Below are positions 7,101 through 16,139 of a DNA stretch of 64,000 nt, piece by piece (the stretch's first letter is position 1; each line of letters begins with the position of its first letter). The notes under the pieces were generated by a model. That model did no database searches, had not been told where the DNA came from, and worked only from the letters and a program-made list of their open reading frames with translations. Source of the stretch: Bacteroidales bacterium (GTDB taxonomy: Bacteria; Bacteroidota; Bacteroidia; Bacteroidales; F082); the NCBI GenBank assembly GCA_017632935.1, contig JAGBQJ010000057.1, forward strand, positions 1 through 64,000. Direction: 5' to 3'. Position numbers and translations under genes: made by a program.

Positions 7101-9650
7101 ATGAAAAGACTATCCTTCTTCCTCACATTCCTCATCATGGCCTTCACTGCGACGGCTCAGGTGGAATACCTTTACGACTTCAACAGCCTCACCGAAGGCT
7201 CGCAAAACCTCAACGGACAAGATGGCTGGGTGACACATTACCAGACCGCAGGCTCCTCTCAGGACTTCGACGTCAGCTATGTCTGCGGCTCCGATATGGC
7301 ACCTGATGAAAGCCTCGCCATCTGGTATCCCTACGGTGGCTCGGGCGTGGGTCGTACGGCTACGCGCAAGGCATCGTCGAATTTCAATTTCAGCTTCCAA
7401 GAGGGCGGTATCATGGACCTAGAGATGGACATGAACCGTACTTGGTGGGGCTCCTTCTTTGGCGTGGGCTTCGACAGCGATGGCGACGGCCATATCCTAC
7501 CCGGGATGACCGACCCCGATGGTGGTGTCTACCTCTTCATCAAGAGCCAAGGCGACAGCGGTCACGCCAAAGTGTGCTTGCCCGACGGCAGTAACATTCC
7601 CTTCGACTATGAAGAAGGCGGCTGGACCCGTTACAAGATGTCGTTCGACTTCTCTGCTTATGATGGTGCGGGCGCGGTGACGGTGTTCGTCAAGCCAGGC
7701 TGCGAGGGCGAATGGATCCAGATGTCGGGATGCACCAATGTCTGCATGAACCTTACCCCGGGCAGCGGCGATGCGAAAGACTACCATGTGTGGGACGGCC
7801 TCTTCTTCCATTCGCAAGGTGGTACGGGCGGCTTCGACAACCTCCTCGTGCGCCAACAACCTGACGGCAACGCCCAACTCATTGAGATGGCCGACATCCC
7901 CAACCAGCTGATATTCAACAATCCAATTACCCTTGAAGCTACGGCTTCGTCGGGACTACCTGTCAGCTTCGAGCTGATGGAAGGCCCCGCCACAATTAAT
8001 GGCAATGTCTTGACCCTGACGGGTGAGACGGGCGTCGTGAAGCTGAAAGCCACGCAGGCTGGCAACGCCAACTGGCTGCCCGCCCCCGATGTGGTGAAGA
8101 CTTTCGAGGTGGTCGACCCGTATGCCTACGACCCTGAAGTGAAGATCCGTCGTCCGTACGAGGGAACCAAGGTGTATTTGAATGAGATTCACCCCATTAT
8201 GATTGTCGTTTCGGCTTATATTGAGCATCCAGAAGTCATTAAATTTACCAATATCGCAGCCAGCGTTGACGGCGAGGACATCGTGTTGCATACCGATTAT
8301 CCGGACAATCCTGATAACGGCTATTATTATGCTATGTGGACACCTTCGAGCTTTGGGAATTTTGATATGACCGTCAGCGTGACGCAATCGGGCGACAAAA
8401 CGACGACTTTCACCAATCATTTTGAGGTGACCAACGTCATCGACAACCAGTTGGATGTGGTGACTATGAACGGCGACCTTGTCTGTACGCCATCGGTACA
8501 CAGTGCCAAGGGTGAATATGTCATGCCTTCGCATGTGGGTGCTTTCAACAACATCATGGCGCATTTCGACTATAATTGCGTGAACGGCAACTGTGACAGT
8601 TACGACCGTGTTGGCGGCGTCAAAGTGCGCAATTACCGTGGCGAATGGATGGAGCTGTTTCGTTATATCACGCCTTTTGGAGCCCAATGCGATGACGATG
8701 TGGAGGTAAGTGATTACACGACCATACTACAAGGCTTGGTAGAGTTTGAATTATACATGGAGATTTGGGGCGGTAGCGGCACCAATCCCAACTTGATATT
8801 CAGTTTCACCAAAGGCACGCCCGACTACCTCTATGCCGATGTGGACGAGATCTGGTTTGGCACCTACGCTTTCGGCGACTATGCGAACCTACAGCCCATG
8901 CCTACGGTGACTTATCCTTTCAGTGAGAATGCCCAAGCCGCTCGGTTGAAGTTGACCACCACAGGCCACAACTGGAGCAGCTATGGAGTTAACGGAAATG
9001 CCTACAATACAGGCAACGCGGCCGAGTTTTACGATGCCACGCATCATATTTTCGTGAACGGGCAGAGCAAGTTTGACCATCATCCCTGGCGTGCTTGTAA
9101 CCCCAATCCGGCAGGTTGCGTCCAAGGTGGCACATGGATTCATCCGCGTAGCGGCTGGTGCCCTGGTAGCATCGCCATGGTGTGGGACTATGACATGACA
9201 GAATACCTTGCTGCTGGACAAGCCGAGCTGTTCTATCAGTTTGCCCCCGACTATATCGATTATTGCCATCCCAACTATCCTGATTGCCACGATGGGCAGA
9301 ACTCTTGCCCCTATTGCTCCGACCCCGACAATCCGCTTTTGCGTGTGGCGGGCAAGATGGTCACCTATAGCAACGACGAGGATGTACTCACCAGCGTACA
9401 CCCAGAGTTGACCGAGGAGGCTTTCGCCGCTGAGGTTTATCCCAATCCGGCAAAGCATCAGATGACCATCGCCACCGATTATGAGCAGGGCAAGCTTTGT
9501 GTCCATATTCTCAATGCATACGGCGTTGAGGTACGTAGTTTTGTGATAGACAAACGGGCTACCATTGATATTAGTGATTTGCCGGCGGGGATGTATTTCG
9601 TCAGCATCATTGGTGGCCAGATGGTGACCAAAAAGGTCATTGTGGAATAA
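7101..9650 (+). CDS. Large secreted protein with T9SS C-terminal sorting domain
   Basis: 849 residues. The N-terminus MKRLSFFLTFLIMAFTATAQ is a signal peptide. The first ~230 residues (LYDFNSLTEG..NLNGQDGWVTHY...) look like a beta-sandwich, lectin-like domain. The centre contains an Ig-like stretch (IRRPYEGTKVYLNEIHPIMIVV) and a domain resembling a peptide-N-glycosidase F-type fold (FDYNCVNGNCDSYDRVGGVKVRN...ELFRYITPFG...DVSDYTTILQG, and TTGHNWSSYG). The last ~75 residues (YPNPAKHQMTIA...GVEV...DISDLPAGMYFVSI...KKVIVE) form a type A T9SS sorting domain. PNGase F-like enzymes remove N-glycans from glycoproteins, but that assignment is an inference from motif spacing. A palindromic repeat follows the stop. 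Confidence 0.85.
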   Translation: MKRLSFFLTFLIMAFTATAQVEYLYDFNSLTEGSQNLNGQDGWVTHYQTAGSSQDFDVSYVCGSDMAPDESLAIWYPYGGSGVGRTATRKASSNFNFSFQEGGIMDLEMDMNRTWWGSFFGVGFDSDGDGHILPGMTDPDGGVYLFIKSQGDSGHAKVCLPDGSNIPFDYEEGGWTRYKMSFDFSAYDGAGAVTVFVKPGCEGEWIQMSGCTNVCMNLTPGSGDAKDYHVWDGLFFHSQGGTGGFDNLLVRQQPDGNAQLIEMADIPNQLIFNNPITLEATASSGLPVSFELMEGPATINGNVLTLTGETGVVKLKATQAGNANWLPAPDVVKTFEVVDPYAYDPEVKIRRPYEGTKVYLNEIHPIMIVVSAYIEHPEVIKFTNIAASVDGEDIVLHTDYPDNPDNGYYYAMWTPSSFGNFDMTVSVTQSGDKTTTFTNHFEVTNVIDNQLDVVTMNGDLVCTPSVHSAKGEYVMPSHVGAFNNIMAHFDYNCVNGNCDSYDRVGGVKVRNYRGEWMELFRYITPFGAQCDDDVEVSDYTTILQGLVEFELYMEIWGGSGTNPNLIFSFTKGTPDYLYADVDEIWFGTYAFGDYANLQPMPTVTYPFSENAQAARLKLTTTGHNWSSYGVNGNAYNTGNAAEFYDATHHIFVNGQSKFDHHPWRACNPNPAGCVQGGTWIHPRSGWCPGSIAMVWDYDMTEYLAAGQAELFYQFAPDYIDYCHPNYPDCHDGQNSCPYCSDPDNPLLRVAGKMVTYSNDEDVLTSVHPELTEEAFAAEVYPNPAKHQMTIATDYEQGKLCVHILNAYGVEVRSFVIDKRATIDISDLPAGMYFVSIIGGQMVTKKVIVE

Positions 9651-9666
9651 TTATTGCATGAATTAT

Positions 9667-9696
9667 TGTAGAGACGGTGTGCACACCGTCTCTACA
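9667..9696. repeat. TGTARAGACG palindrome, copy A (perfect)
   Basis: A perfect 30-base palindrome with arms TGTAGAGACGGTGTG and its complement, 16 bases after the T9SS gene and 17 bases before the next ATG. The RNA would form a 13-15 bp hairpin that could separate or attenuate expression of the two genes. It is the best-preserved of four family copies in the window. Confidence 0.92.
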
Positions 9697-9713
9697 TAAA
9701 AACCTAAGTTGAT

Positions 9714-10466
9714 ATGAAAAAACATCTATTATTCGCTCTTATCCTGATTATGGCCTTGCCCTGCATGGCACAAGTGACTGCAGTAAGGACAAAGAAAGTC
9801 GGCGCACATCATGGCAACACGTCCTTGACTGTGACTACGCCGCGCAACCAGAACTATCGTTTTTGGCTCTACATTGATGATGTGTTGCAAAACGAGCAAT
9901 CTGTCCGTTCCCTTTGCGTCCGTAACCTTGGAGAAGACAGTTATTATGTTCGCGTGGAACTCGACAACACCTTGCAGAATTGTGTGGGCCAGTTTATTGA
10001 CCTTCGTCAATCGGAGACCTATGCTGTGGTGCATGCCGACAAATGGTATGGCTTGGAGACTTCCAATGTCAATGTCAGGCCTGAGCTGACTGTGGATTTG
10101 AAAACGGATCAGGTTGAGCCGTCTGTGGTACCTCCTGGGCCCAACGTTCAGCCCGTGCATCCAGTCCATCCTACATACAACGCCATGAATCAGAAGGATT
10201 ATGATGCGGCTTATCAATTGATTTCCAAGGAATCCTTCGATAGTTCGAAGCTGACTTTGGCAGAGCAGGTGGTGTCGTCGAACCCGATGTCGGCAAATCA
10301 GATTCTGGGCATCTGCAAGCTGTTCTCGTTTGAGAGCAACAAACTGGAATTTGCCAAGTACGCTTACGAGTTTTGCTTGGATAGGAATAAATACTTCCTG
10401 CTGAACGAGGCCTTTACCTATGAATCCTCGAAACGTGAATTGAACGAGTTCATCAAGAGTTTCTGA
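9714..10466 (+). CDS. Secreted DUF4476-domain protein
   Basis: 250 residues with signal peptide MKKHLLFALILIMALPCMAQ. The C-terminal ~95 residues (from about NAMNQKDYDAAYQLI to the end) match the DUF4476 pattern: F..A...I....F...KL..A.......M...Q...I...F.FE..KL..AKYAY....D..KY..L...F.....R..L..FI. This helical domain is common in exported Bacteroidota proteins and has no known activity. The N-terminal half is a small beta domain (residues ~25-110) followed by a proline-rich linker (VVPPGPNVQPVHPVHP). It may be cotranscribed with the T9SS protein upstream, across a hairpin. Confidence 0.85.
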   Translation: MKKHLLFALILIMALPCMAQVTAVRTKKVGAHHGNTSLTVTTPRNQNYRFWLYIDDVLQNEQSVRSLCVRNLGEDSYYVRVELDNTLQNCVGQFIDLRQSETYAVVHADKWYGLETSNVNVRPELTVDLKTDQVEPSVVPPGPNVQPVHPVHPTYNAMNQKDYDAAYQLISKESFDSSKLTLAEQVVSSNPMSANQILGICKLFSFESNKLEFAKYAYEFCLDRNKYFLLNEAFTYESSKRELNEFIKSF

Positions 10467-10469
10467 GAA

Positions 10470-11468
10470 TCATTCCTCATAGAGGACATGGAGCAGCACA
10501 TTGCCGACCATGCCGAGGGTGGACTTGTCGATATTTTCGATGTTGTCGTTTAGAGTGTGCCACACATCCGGGAAGCACTCGTTGATGCTTTCTGGCTGCA
10601 GGTCGATGATGTCAATGGTAGGAATGTCTGCGATTTCATTCATCGGAAGGTGGTCATCGCTAATGGGTGCGCCCAATTCGTTGCTGAAGTAAGAACGGTA
10701 GCCCAGGTCAAAGGCCTTGCGCCAAATCTTGTTGCAAACCGAGGCGGCATAGCCTTGTGAGTAATACTCTTTCTGGAAGTTGGGGTTAGGGCCACCCACC
10801 ATGTCCAAGAGGATGCCGTAATAAGCCTTGTAGCCATACACATGCGGATGCTTGGACCAATATTGCGAGCCCAAAGCCCAATAGTTGACTGCATCGTCAT
10901 AGTATTTCTCAGCATCATCCACATGTGGGCCGTAATCTTCAAGGTCGAAGAAGACAATGTCAATGCCGAGTCTCTCAGGCAGTGGCTGAGCTTTGAAGAG
11001 TCGGGCACATTCCAAGAGCACGCCTACGCCGCTGGCACCGTCGTTGGCACCGTCGATGGGCGTGTGGATGTTGGCTTCGTCAGGGTCGTGGTCGGCGAAG
11101 GGGCGCGAGTCCCAGTGAGCGCAGAGCACAATACGCTTCTTGGCCTCGGGATGAAATACGCCCACGATGTTTTGTCCGTCAATGCCTTTGCCGTTGAAGA
11201 GTTTCGCGCGGAAGTCCTGCACGATGACTGTGTCGGCATATTCACCAAGTTTGGCAGTGAGCCACTCGGCGCAGTCGGCATGGGCTTGGGTCTCGGGTAC
11301 ACGCGGTCCGAAGTTGGTTTGCTTAGCCACAAATTGATAGGCTGAGTCGGCGTTGAAACTCGGCACGGTGACGGTCTTCTTGGGCTCGTTGGGGGTGTTT
11401 GGGTTGTTGGTGTCGTCGCAAGCAGCCAAAAACAGTGCAGCGGCTATGAGGATGAGGACTTTTTTCAT
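10470..11468 (-). CDS. M28-family lipoprotein, glutaminyl-peptide cyclotransferase-like
   Basis: 332 residues with a lipobox (LILIAAALFLAAC). The peptidase M28 fold is indicated by IVLCAHWDSRP (about 112-122), the zinc-binding DGANDGASG (about 138-146), FFDLEDYG (about 172-179) and a late DDHLPMNE that would supply the zinc histidine. The single-zinc arrangement and the sequence FGPRVPETQAH near the N-terminus fit bacterial glutaminyl cyclases. In Bacteroidales such enzymes form N-terminal pyroglutamate on exported proteins, which is common because signal peptidase cleavage often leaves Gln first, as in several proteins of this window. An M28 aminopeptidase is the alternative. Confidence 0.88.
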   Translation of the reverse strand: MKKVLILIAAALFLAACDDTNNPNTPNEPKKTVTVPSFNADSAYQFVAKQTNFGPRVPETQAHADCAEWLTAKLGEYADTVIVQDFRAKLFNGKGIDGQNIVGVFHPEAKKRIVLCAHWDSRPFADHDPDEANIHTPIDGANDGASGVGVLLECARLFKAQPLPERLGIDIVFFDLEDYGPHVDDAEKYYDDAVNYWALGSQYWSKHPHVYGYKAYYGILLDMVGGPNPNFQKEYYSQGYAASVCNKIWRKAFDLGYRSYFSNELGAPISDDHLPMNEIADIPTIDIIDLQPESINECFPDVWHTLNDNIENIDKSTLGMVGNVLLHVLYEE

Positions 11469-11488
11469 GTTGAATGGTTTTCAAGCTG

Positions 11489-11496
11489 CAAAAATA
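11489..11496 (-). promoter_or_regulatory. -7 promoter element (TATTTTTG) for the M28 lipoprotein
   Basis: Exact TAnnTTTG match on the - strand, 20 bases upstream of the ATG at 11468 and between pyrG and the M28 gene. Confidence 0.55.
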
Positions 11497-11512
11497 GGAA
11501 TTTCTTCCGTTT

Positions 11513-13090
11513 TCATTGGGCGATTTCTTTGATGAAACTCATGAATAAGGGATGTGGATGAAGCACGGTGCTGGAGTATTCAGGATGGAACTGGGTGCCG
11601 ATGAACCAACGGTGATTGGGGATTTCGACAATCTCGACCAAGTCGCTCTCAGGGTTCACGCCGACGCACTTCATGCCGTTTTTCTCGTATTCGTCTTTAT
11701 AAAGGTTATTGAACTCGTATCTGTGGCGATGGCGTTCGCTGATTTGTGTCGTGCCATAGATCTCGGCCACACGGCTACCTTCGCGCAGGTTACAACTGTA
11801 AGCGCCCAAACGCATGGTGCCTCCCAGGTTGGTAATGGTCTTCTGCTCCTCCATCATGTCGATGACATTGTGAGGAGTATCGACCATCTCACTCGAGTTG
11901 GCGTCTTTGTAACCCAACACGTTGCGGGCAAATTCGATGACCATCATCTGCATGCCGAGGCATACGCCAAAGGCAGGCAGGTTGTTGACACGCGCATACT
12001 CCACAGCGACAATCTTGCCTTCAATGCCACGTTGTCCGAAGCCAGGGCATACCAGGATGCCTGCCACGCCTGAGAGTTGCTCTGCGACGTTCTCCTTGGT
12101 GATGTTCTCGCTGTTGATGAAGTCGATCTTCACCTTCACATGGTCGTAAATGCCAGCCAAAATCAGGCTCTCACGAATACTCTTGTAGGCGTCTTGCAAG
12201 TCGTATTTGCCCACCAGCCCCACATGCACTTCTTTGGTGGCCGTGCGTTGCAGTTCGAGGAAGCGATGCCAGCTTTCCATCTTCGGGGTCTCTCCTACCG
12301 GCAAGCCGAATTTGCGCAGCAGGGCGGCATCAAGGCCTTGGCGTTGCATGTTGACGGGCACCTCGTAGATGCTCGGCAGGTCCTCGCTCTGCACCACGCA
12401 TTCGAGGTCGACATTGCAGAAAGAAGCCACCTTCTGGCGGACGCCGTCAGAGAGGTGTTTCTCGGTGCGCAGCACGAGCACATCGGGTTGGATACCAGCG
12501 GCTTGCAGCTCTTTCACCGAATGTTGGGTGGGTTTGGTCTTCAGTTCATCGGCGGCCTTAAGGTAAGGAATATAGGTAAGATGTACGCTGACCGCGCGGT
12601 TGCCGAGTTCCCATTTCAGCTGACGGATGGCTTCGAGGAAGGGGGCCGCTTCGATGTCGCCTATGGTGCCGCCAATCTCTTGGATGACGAAGTCGACATC
12701 AGTGTTTTGCATGATGCGGTGTTTGATCTCGTCGGTGATATGAGGTACCACTTGTATGGTCTTGCCGAGATAGTCGCCGTGGCGTTCCTTGTCGATGACG
12801 GTCTTGTAGATCTTACCCGTGGTCACCGAGTTGGCCTGAGTGGTGCGGATGCCTGTGAAGCGTTCGTAGTGGCCGAGGTCGAGGTCGGTCTCGGTGCCGT
12901 CGACGGTCACATAGCACTCGCCGTGCTCGTAGGGATTAAGCGTCCCAGGGTCGATATTGATGTAGGGATCGATTTTCTGTATGGTGATGGTGTAGCCGCG
13001 GGCTTGAAGTAGTTTGCCAATGCTGGCAGAGATAATGCCTTTACCGAGAGAGGAAACCACGCCTCCCGTCACAAAAATATAGCGTGTCAT
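11513..13090 (-). CDS. pyrG: CTP synthase
   Basis: 525 residues; family members are usually about 535-550, so this one is slightly short but complete. The N-terminal synthase domain starts YIFVTGGVVSSLGKGIISAS and contains DPYINIDPGTLNPYEHGE. The C-terminal class I glutamine amidotransferase domain has the Cys nucleophile in FGVCLGMQ and the His-Glu pair in GTQFHPEYSS. It makes CTP from UTP, ATP and glutamine. A -7 motif lies at 13122-13129. It forms the left border of the AT-richer accessory patch at 13.2-16.4 kb. Confidence 0.97.
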   Translation of the reverse strand: MTRYIFVTGGVVSSLGKGIISASIGKLLQARGYTITIQKIDPYINIDPGTLNPYEHGECYVTVDGTETDLDLGHYERFTGIRTTQANSVTTGKIYKTVIDKERHGDYLGKTIQVVPHITDEIKHRIMQNTDVDFVIQEIGGTIGDIEAAPFLEAIRQLKWELGNRAVSVHLTYIPYLKAADELKTKPTQHSVKELQAAGIQPDVLVLRTEKHLSDGVRQKVASFCNVDLECVVQSEDLPSIYEVPVNMQRQGLDAALLRKFGLPVGETPKMESWHRFLELQRTATKEVHVGLVGKYDLQDAYKSIRESLILAGIYDHVKVKIDFINSENITKENVAEQLSGVAGILVCPGFGQRGIEGKIVAVEYARVNNLPAFGVCLGMQMMVIEFARNVLGYKDANSSEMVDTPHNVIDMMEEQKTITNLGGTMRLGAYSCNLREGSRVAEIYGTTQISERHRHRYEFNNLYKDEYEKNGMKCVGVNPESDLVEIVEIPNHRWFIGTQFHPEYSSTVLHPHPLFMSFIKEIAQ

Positions 13091-13121
13091 AGTAATGGAT
13101 AGATTTTGTCAAATGAAGTGG

Positions 13122-13129
13122 CAAAAATA
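13122..13129 (-). promoter_or_regulatory. -7 promoter element (TATTTTTG) for pyrG
   Basis: Exact TAnnTTTG match on the - strand, 31 bases upstream of the pyrG ATG. Confidence 0.55.
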
Positions 13130-13169
13130 GGGAAAAAGTATTTTATGCAGTAAAAATATCATCATGAGA

Positions 13170-13199
13170 TTTGCATATTCAAAAAAAGTAGTATTTTTG
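13170..13199 (+). promoter_or_regulatory. Promoter of the DUF3990/XRE pair (-33 TTTG, -7 TATTTTTG)
   Basis: TTTG at 13170-13173, an 18-base spacer and TATTTTTG at 13192-13199: both Bacteroidota promoter elements at near-ideal spacing. The ATG of the DUF3990 gene is at 13225. A 12-base perfect palindrome sits just downstream. Confidence 0.75.
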
Positions 13200-13206
13200 C
13201 AAAGTC

Positions 13207-13218
13207 TCGTTATAACGA
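13207..13218. promoter_or_regulatory. Candidate operator TCGTTATAACGA
   Basis: A perfect 12-base palindrome that begins 7 bases after the -7 element, so it covers or just follows the predicted transcription start and lies 6 bases before the start codon of the toxin-like gene. The second gene of the pair encodes an XRE-type DNA-binding protein, and self-repression through such a site is usual for XRE antitoxins. That this protein binds it is inferred. Confidence 0.6.
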
Positions 13219-13224
13219 TAGTTT

Positions 13225-13905
13225 ATGGAAAGCGTAACATTATATCACGGCTCAACAAAAGTCATCGAAAAACCTGTTTTAGGCCTAGGAAATCCGAAAA
13301 ATGATTACGGATTAGGTTTTTATTGCACTGAAAACCTGGAACTTGCAAAAGAATGGGCGAGCACGGAACGCAGCGATGGCTTTGCCAACCAATATGAAAT
13401 TGACTTTGATGGATTGAGCATCCTTCATTTGAACAAAGCGCCTTATCATATTCTGAATTGGCTCTCGATTTTGCTGCAAAACAGGACATTTGTAATTTCA
13501 CAAGGGCTGCCATCTGAAGCAAAGGCCTATCTGTTGGACAACTTCCTGCCCGAATATGAGCATTATGACCTCATCATTGGATATCGTGCCGACGACTCTT
13601 ACTTTTCTTTCGCCAATGCCTTTCTCAACAACACCATATCACTGGAGCAATTGCGCAAGGCGATGTTTTTGGGGAAGTTAGGCGAACAAGTGGTGTTGAA
13701 AAGCGAGGAGGCTTTTTCTCGACTTGTATTCAAAGAGAGTATTCCCGTCGACAGCAGCCTATACTATCCCAAACGACAAGCTCGTGACCGCCAGGCCAGA
13801 GAAGATTTCCAGAATGAAAAAACTGTGGTTTCACCCACCGATGCCATCTATATGATTGATATTCTTAGACAAAAATGGACCAATGAAGACCCGCGCTTAC
13901 AATAG
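13225..13905 (+). CDS. DUF3990 protein, predicted ADP-ribosyltransferase-fold toxin
   Basis: 226 residues. The N-terminus VTLYHGSTKVIEKPVLGLGNPKNDYGLGFYCTENLELAKEWA is the DUF3990 signature. Its possible ART-type residues are His8 (YHGS), Tyr33 (GFY) and the GEQVVLKSEEAF segment near 153-164. An R/H-Y-E/Q set at such positions is typical of ADP-ribosyltransferase folds. Genes of this family are regularly followed by an XRE regulator, as here: the next ORF starts inside this one. I infer a toxin-antitoxin role; the target is unknown. Composition is more AT-rich than flanking pyrG and dnaK. Confidence 0.82.
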   Translation: MESVTLYHGSTKVIEKPVLGLGNPKNDYGLGFYCTENLELAKEWASTERSDGFANQYEIDFDGLSILHLNKAPYHILNWLSILLQNRTFVISQGLPSEAKAYLLDNFLPEYEHYDLIIGYRADDSYFSFANAFLNNTISLEQLRKAMFLGKLGEQVVLKSEEAFSRLVFKESIPVDSSLYYPKRQARDRQAREDFQNEKTVVSPTDAIYMIDILRQKWTNEDPRLQ

Positions 13906-14530
13906 TTTGTACCTTGAGGATGCCATGAACAACCTTGGCACCATGCTCGATTGCGCTGTCCATGCTGCGCAGTGCGACTTGTTGGTCTTTTACGAGATGT
14001 TCCTTTCCAGCGGTGTCGCCTCACAAATGGAGGCAGGTAATCCCCGTTATCTCTCGGGCATGTCAGGGATGGAATTGATGCAGCTGGTTTTGGAGAAGTC
14101 TTCGGACAAAACAATGCCCATTGTGAACTATGTTCCCTTTGACCGCACGCCCGAGTATTGGGCTGGCTGGGCTTTGGCGTATTACCAATGGTATAGTACT
14201 TATTCGTTCTCTTTCATCCAAAGGAATGGTTTGAGTATCAGCAACGTCCTTTCGCTTTATCTCACTTTGCACGAAGCCGATCTATCCAAGTTTGTCCAAA
14301 CTGCCGACACGCTCATCCAAACGTATTTGAATACTCGTAAAAACATGCTGAAAACCATTCGGAAGCAATCCCATTTCACTCAAAAAGAATTAGCTGAGCT
14401 TTCGGGTGTGACCTTACGTATGATTCAGGCCTACGAGCAAGGAGACCAGGACATCATAAAAGCCGAGGCTGGGACGGTTTTTGCTTTGGCGAGGGTGCTG
14501 GGGTGTTCGGCAGAGGTGATTTGTGGATGA
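13883..14530 (+). CDS. XRE-family regulator, predicted antitoxin partner of DUF3990
   Basis: 215 residues from ATG 13883, which overlaps the end of the DUF3990 gene by 23 bases; a TTG start 27 bases earlier is less likely. The N-terminal ~150 residues are a helical domain (SLYLEDAMNNLGTMLD..., PEYWAGWALAYYQWYS, LYLTLHEADLSKFV) seen in regulators next to DUF3990/DUF3791 genes. The C-terminal ~60 residues are a helix-turn-helix (IRKQSHFTQKELAELSGVTLRMIQAYEQG). Placing the DNA-binding domain at the C-terminus and the toxin-facing domain at the N-terminus is the reverse of a simple HipB. It probably represses the operon through 13207-13218. Confidence 0.82.
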   Translation: MKTRAYNSLYLEDAMNNLGTMLDCAVHAAQCDLLVFYEMFLSSGVASQMEAGNPRYLSGMSGMELMQLVLEKSSDKTMPIVNYVPFDRTPEYWAGWALAYYQWYSTYSFSFIQRNGLSISNVLSLYLTLHEADLSKFVQTADTLIQTYLNTRKNMLKTIRKQSHFTQKELAELSGVTLRMIQAYEQGDQDIIKAEAGTVFALARVLGCSAEVICG

Positions 14531-14646
14531 AACAAGTTGGTGATAACACAAGAAATGGTATCGCTAGGGTTTGCCCAAACATTACAAAAACCATGACAGC
14601 GACAGTTTGGGTGGTTTATGCCAAACAGGTCCAACTCACTGGATAT

Positions 14647-15969
14647 CTATTTTTTCTTTTGAAAAACTAATTCTACTCCATGTTGAAATAAAGTCATTGT
14701 GTTCTTTTCCGGATCAAATTCAAATGTTGCCCCTATCGGGTCATACTTAAATTTGTCCTTGTCAACTGCTTCAAACGCAAAAACATCATCGCCAACCTGC
14801 GCAATCAATGTGTTTCCTTCTTTTGTTACAATAATATCCAAACCGAGTTCCGCGGAAACATACTCGCCTAAATAAACGTCCAAGTCCTCCGAAACGACAT
14901 TATAGAATTCCGGTAACTCGTAAGGTTTGCCGTAAACAGCGCATAAAACCGCCTTAGTAATATCTCCGATTCTAAAATTACGCCCGTTACATGTCATTGC
15001 ATACGAAACATTTCCGTCGGCAAAATGCGAATATTCAGTAATAAAACCATCTATTCCGCCCGTGTGTCCTAAACCAATGTTTTCGCCAAAAGGAATCTCG
15101 AACAGCCCTAGACCGTATTCGTCCTTAATGGTTTTCATCATTTCGAGACTTTCATTGGTCACAAGTCTTCCGCCAAACAAAGCGTCTGCGAATTTTGTCA
15201 AGTCGGTCGGCGTTGACACTATTGCACCAGCCCCCATCGGAATAGTGCTGTCCGTTTCGTTTTCAACCACCCAAGAACCCAAGAAGCGATACGATCGGCA
15301 TTCGTTGTCGTTAGGATTGGTTTTGCCAAAAACGTATGTGTCAGCCAAACCAATGGGCTCGACAATGTATTCCTGCAACAGGTCGGAATAGGGTTTCGAG
15401 AAAATCTTTTCAAGCATGTATGTCAACAGCACATAGTTCGAATTGCTGTAGTCTGCCGTGCTGTCGGGTTCGAAGTCGCTGCCGCCGTTCTCAATAATCC
15501 CAAGCATTTCTTTTTCTGTCTTAGGCTGCGTGCACCAGGTCAGATAGTCCTCGTTGTGTGTAAAATCGTGTATTCCGCTCCTATGGCTTAGCAGATGCCT
15601 TACAGTTATTTTCTGTGAATTTGCGATTGTCGGGAACCATTTGTCAATCGTTTGGTCAAGGTCTATTTTCTTTTCTTCAACTGCCTTTAAAACCAAAACC
15701 GCTGTAAACGATTTCGAGACGGAACCAATTCTGTATTTGGATTTTTCAGTTGCTTTTACATTGTTTTCGACATCAGCGAAGCCGACTGTTTTTGTGTAGA
15801 TAATCTCCCCGTTCTTCGTGACGGCAACACTTCCCATAAACTTGTTGTTTTCTTCAAGTTTACCAAAGTAATTGTCCAACTTTGCCTTGTCGAAAAGATC
15901 TTGTGCGAATACGCCGCCACTTACTATTAGTAAGAGCATAAGCGCTAATAATTTACGATACTGTTTCAT
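14647..15969 (-). CDS. Exported serine hydrolase of the beta-lactamase/DD-peptidase (class C-like) family
   Basis: 440 residues from ATG 15969; longer in-frame starts are rejected because MKQYRKLLALMLLLIVSGGVFAQ is a clear signal peptide. The catalytic motif SxxK is S83-V-S-K86 (IGSVSKSF), the second motif is YSN (DYSNSNYVLL, about 167-169) and the third region is GHTGG. This is the Beta-lactamase family fold (Pfam PF00144) used by penicillin-binding proteins, esterases and D-aminopeptidases; substrate cannot be told. A small C-terminal beta domain follows from about residue 350. It is AT-richer than the surrounding housekeeping genes and lies in an accessory patch. Confidence 0.88.
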   Translation of the reverse strand: MKQYRKLLALMLLLIVSGGVFAQDLFDKAKLDNYFGKLEENNKFMGSVAVTKNGEIIYTKTVGFADVENNVKATEKSKYRIGSVSKSFTAVLVLKAVEEKKIDLDQTIDKWFPTIANSQKITVRHLLSHRSGIHDFTHNEDYLTWCTQPKTEKEMLGIIENGGSDFEPDSTADYSNSNYVLLTYMLEKIFSKPYSDLLQEYIVEPIGLADTYVFGKTNPNDNECRSYRFLGSWVVENETDSTIPMGAGAIVSTPTDLTKFADALFGGRLVTNESLEMMKTIKDEYGLGLFEIPFGENIGLGHTGGIDGFITEYSHFADGNVSYAMTCNGRNFRIGDITKAVLCAVYGKPYELPEFYNVVSEDLDVYLGEYVSAELGLDIIVTKEGNTLIAQVGDDVFAFEAVDKDKFKYDPIGATFEFDPEKNTMTLFQHGVELVFQKKK

Positions 15970-16139
15970 ATAAAATATAGGGGACTCCTTTTTGACATTT
16001 TCGCGACGTTTCATCCGATTCCGCCGAAGTCCATTGAACAGAACCAGATGATAACGACACTGCAAAATTACAAAAAAGTTTGTTTTATAGTTTTGGTTGT
16101 AATTTTGCAACAGCTTGTTTATGTCGTAAAAGTTTTAAG

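Noticed and set aside
12077..13012. 311-codon open frame opposite pyrG
   Set aside because: Antisense shadow of pyrG; no motif and no promoter.
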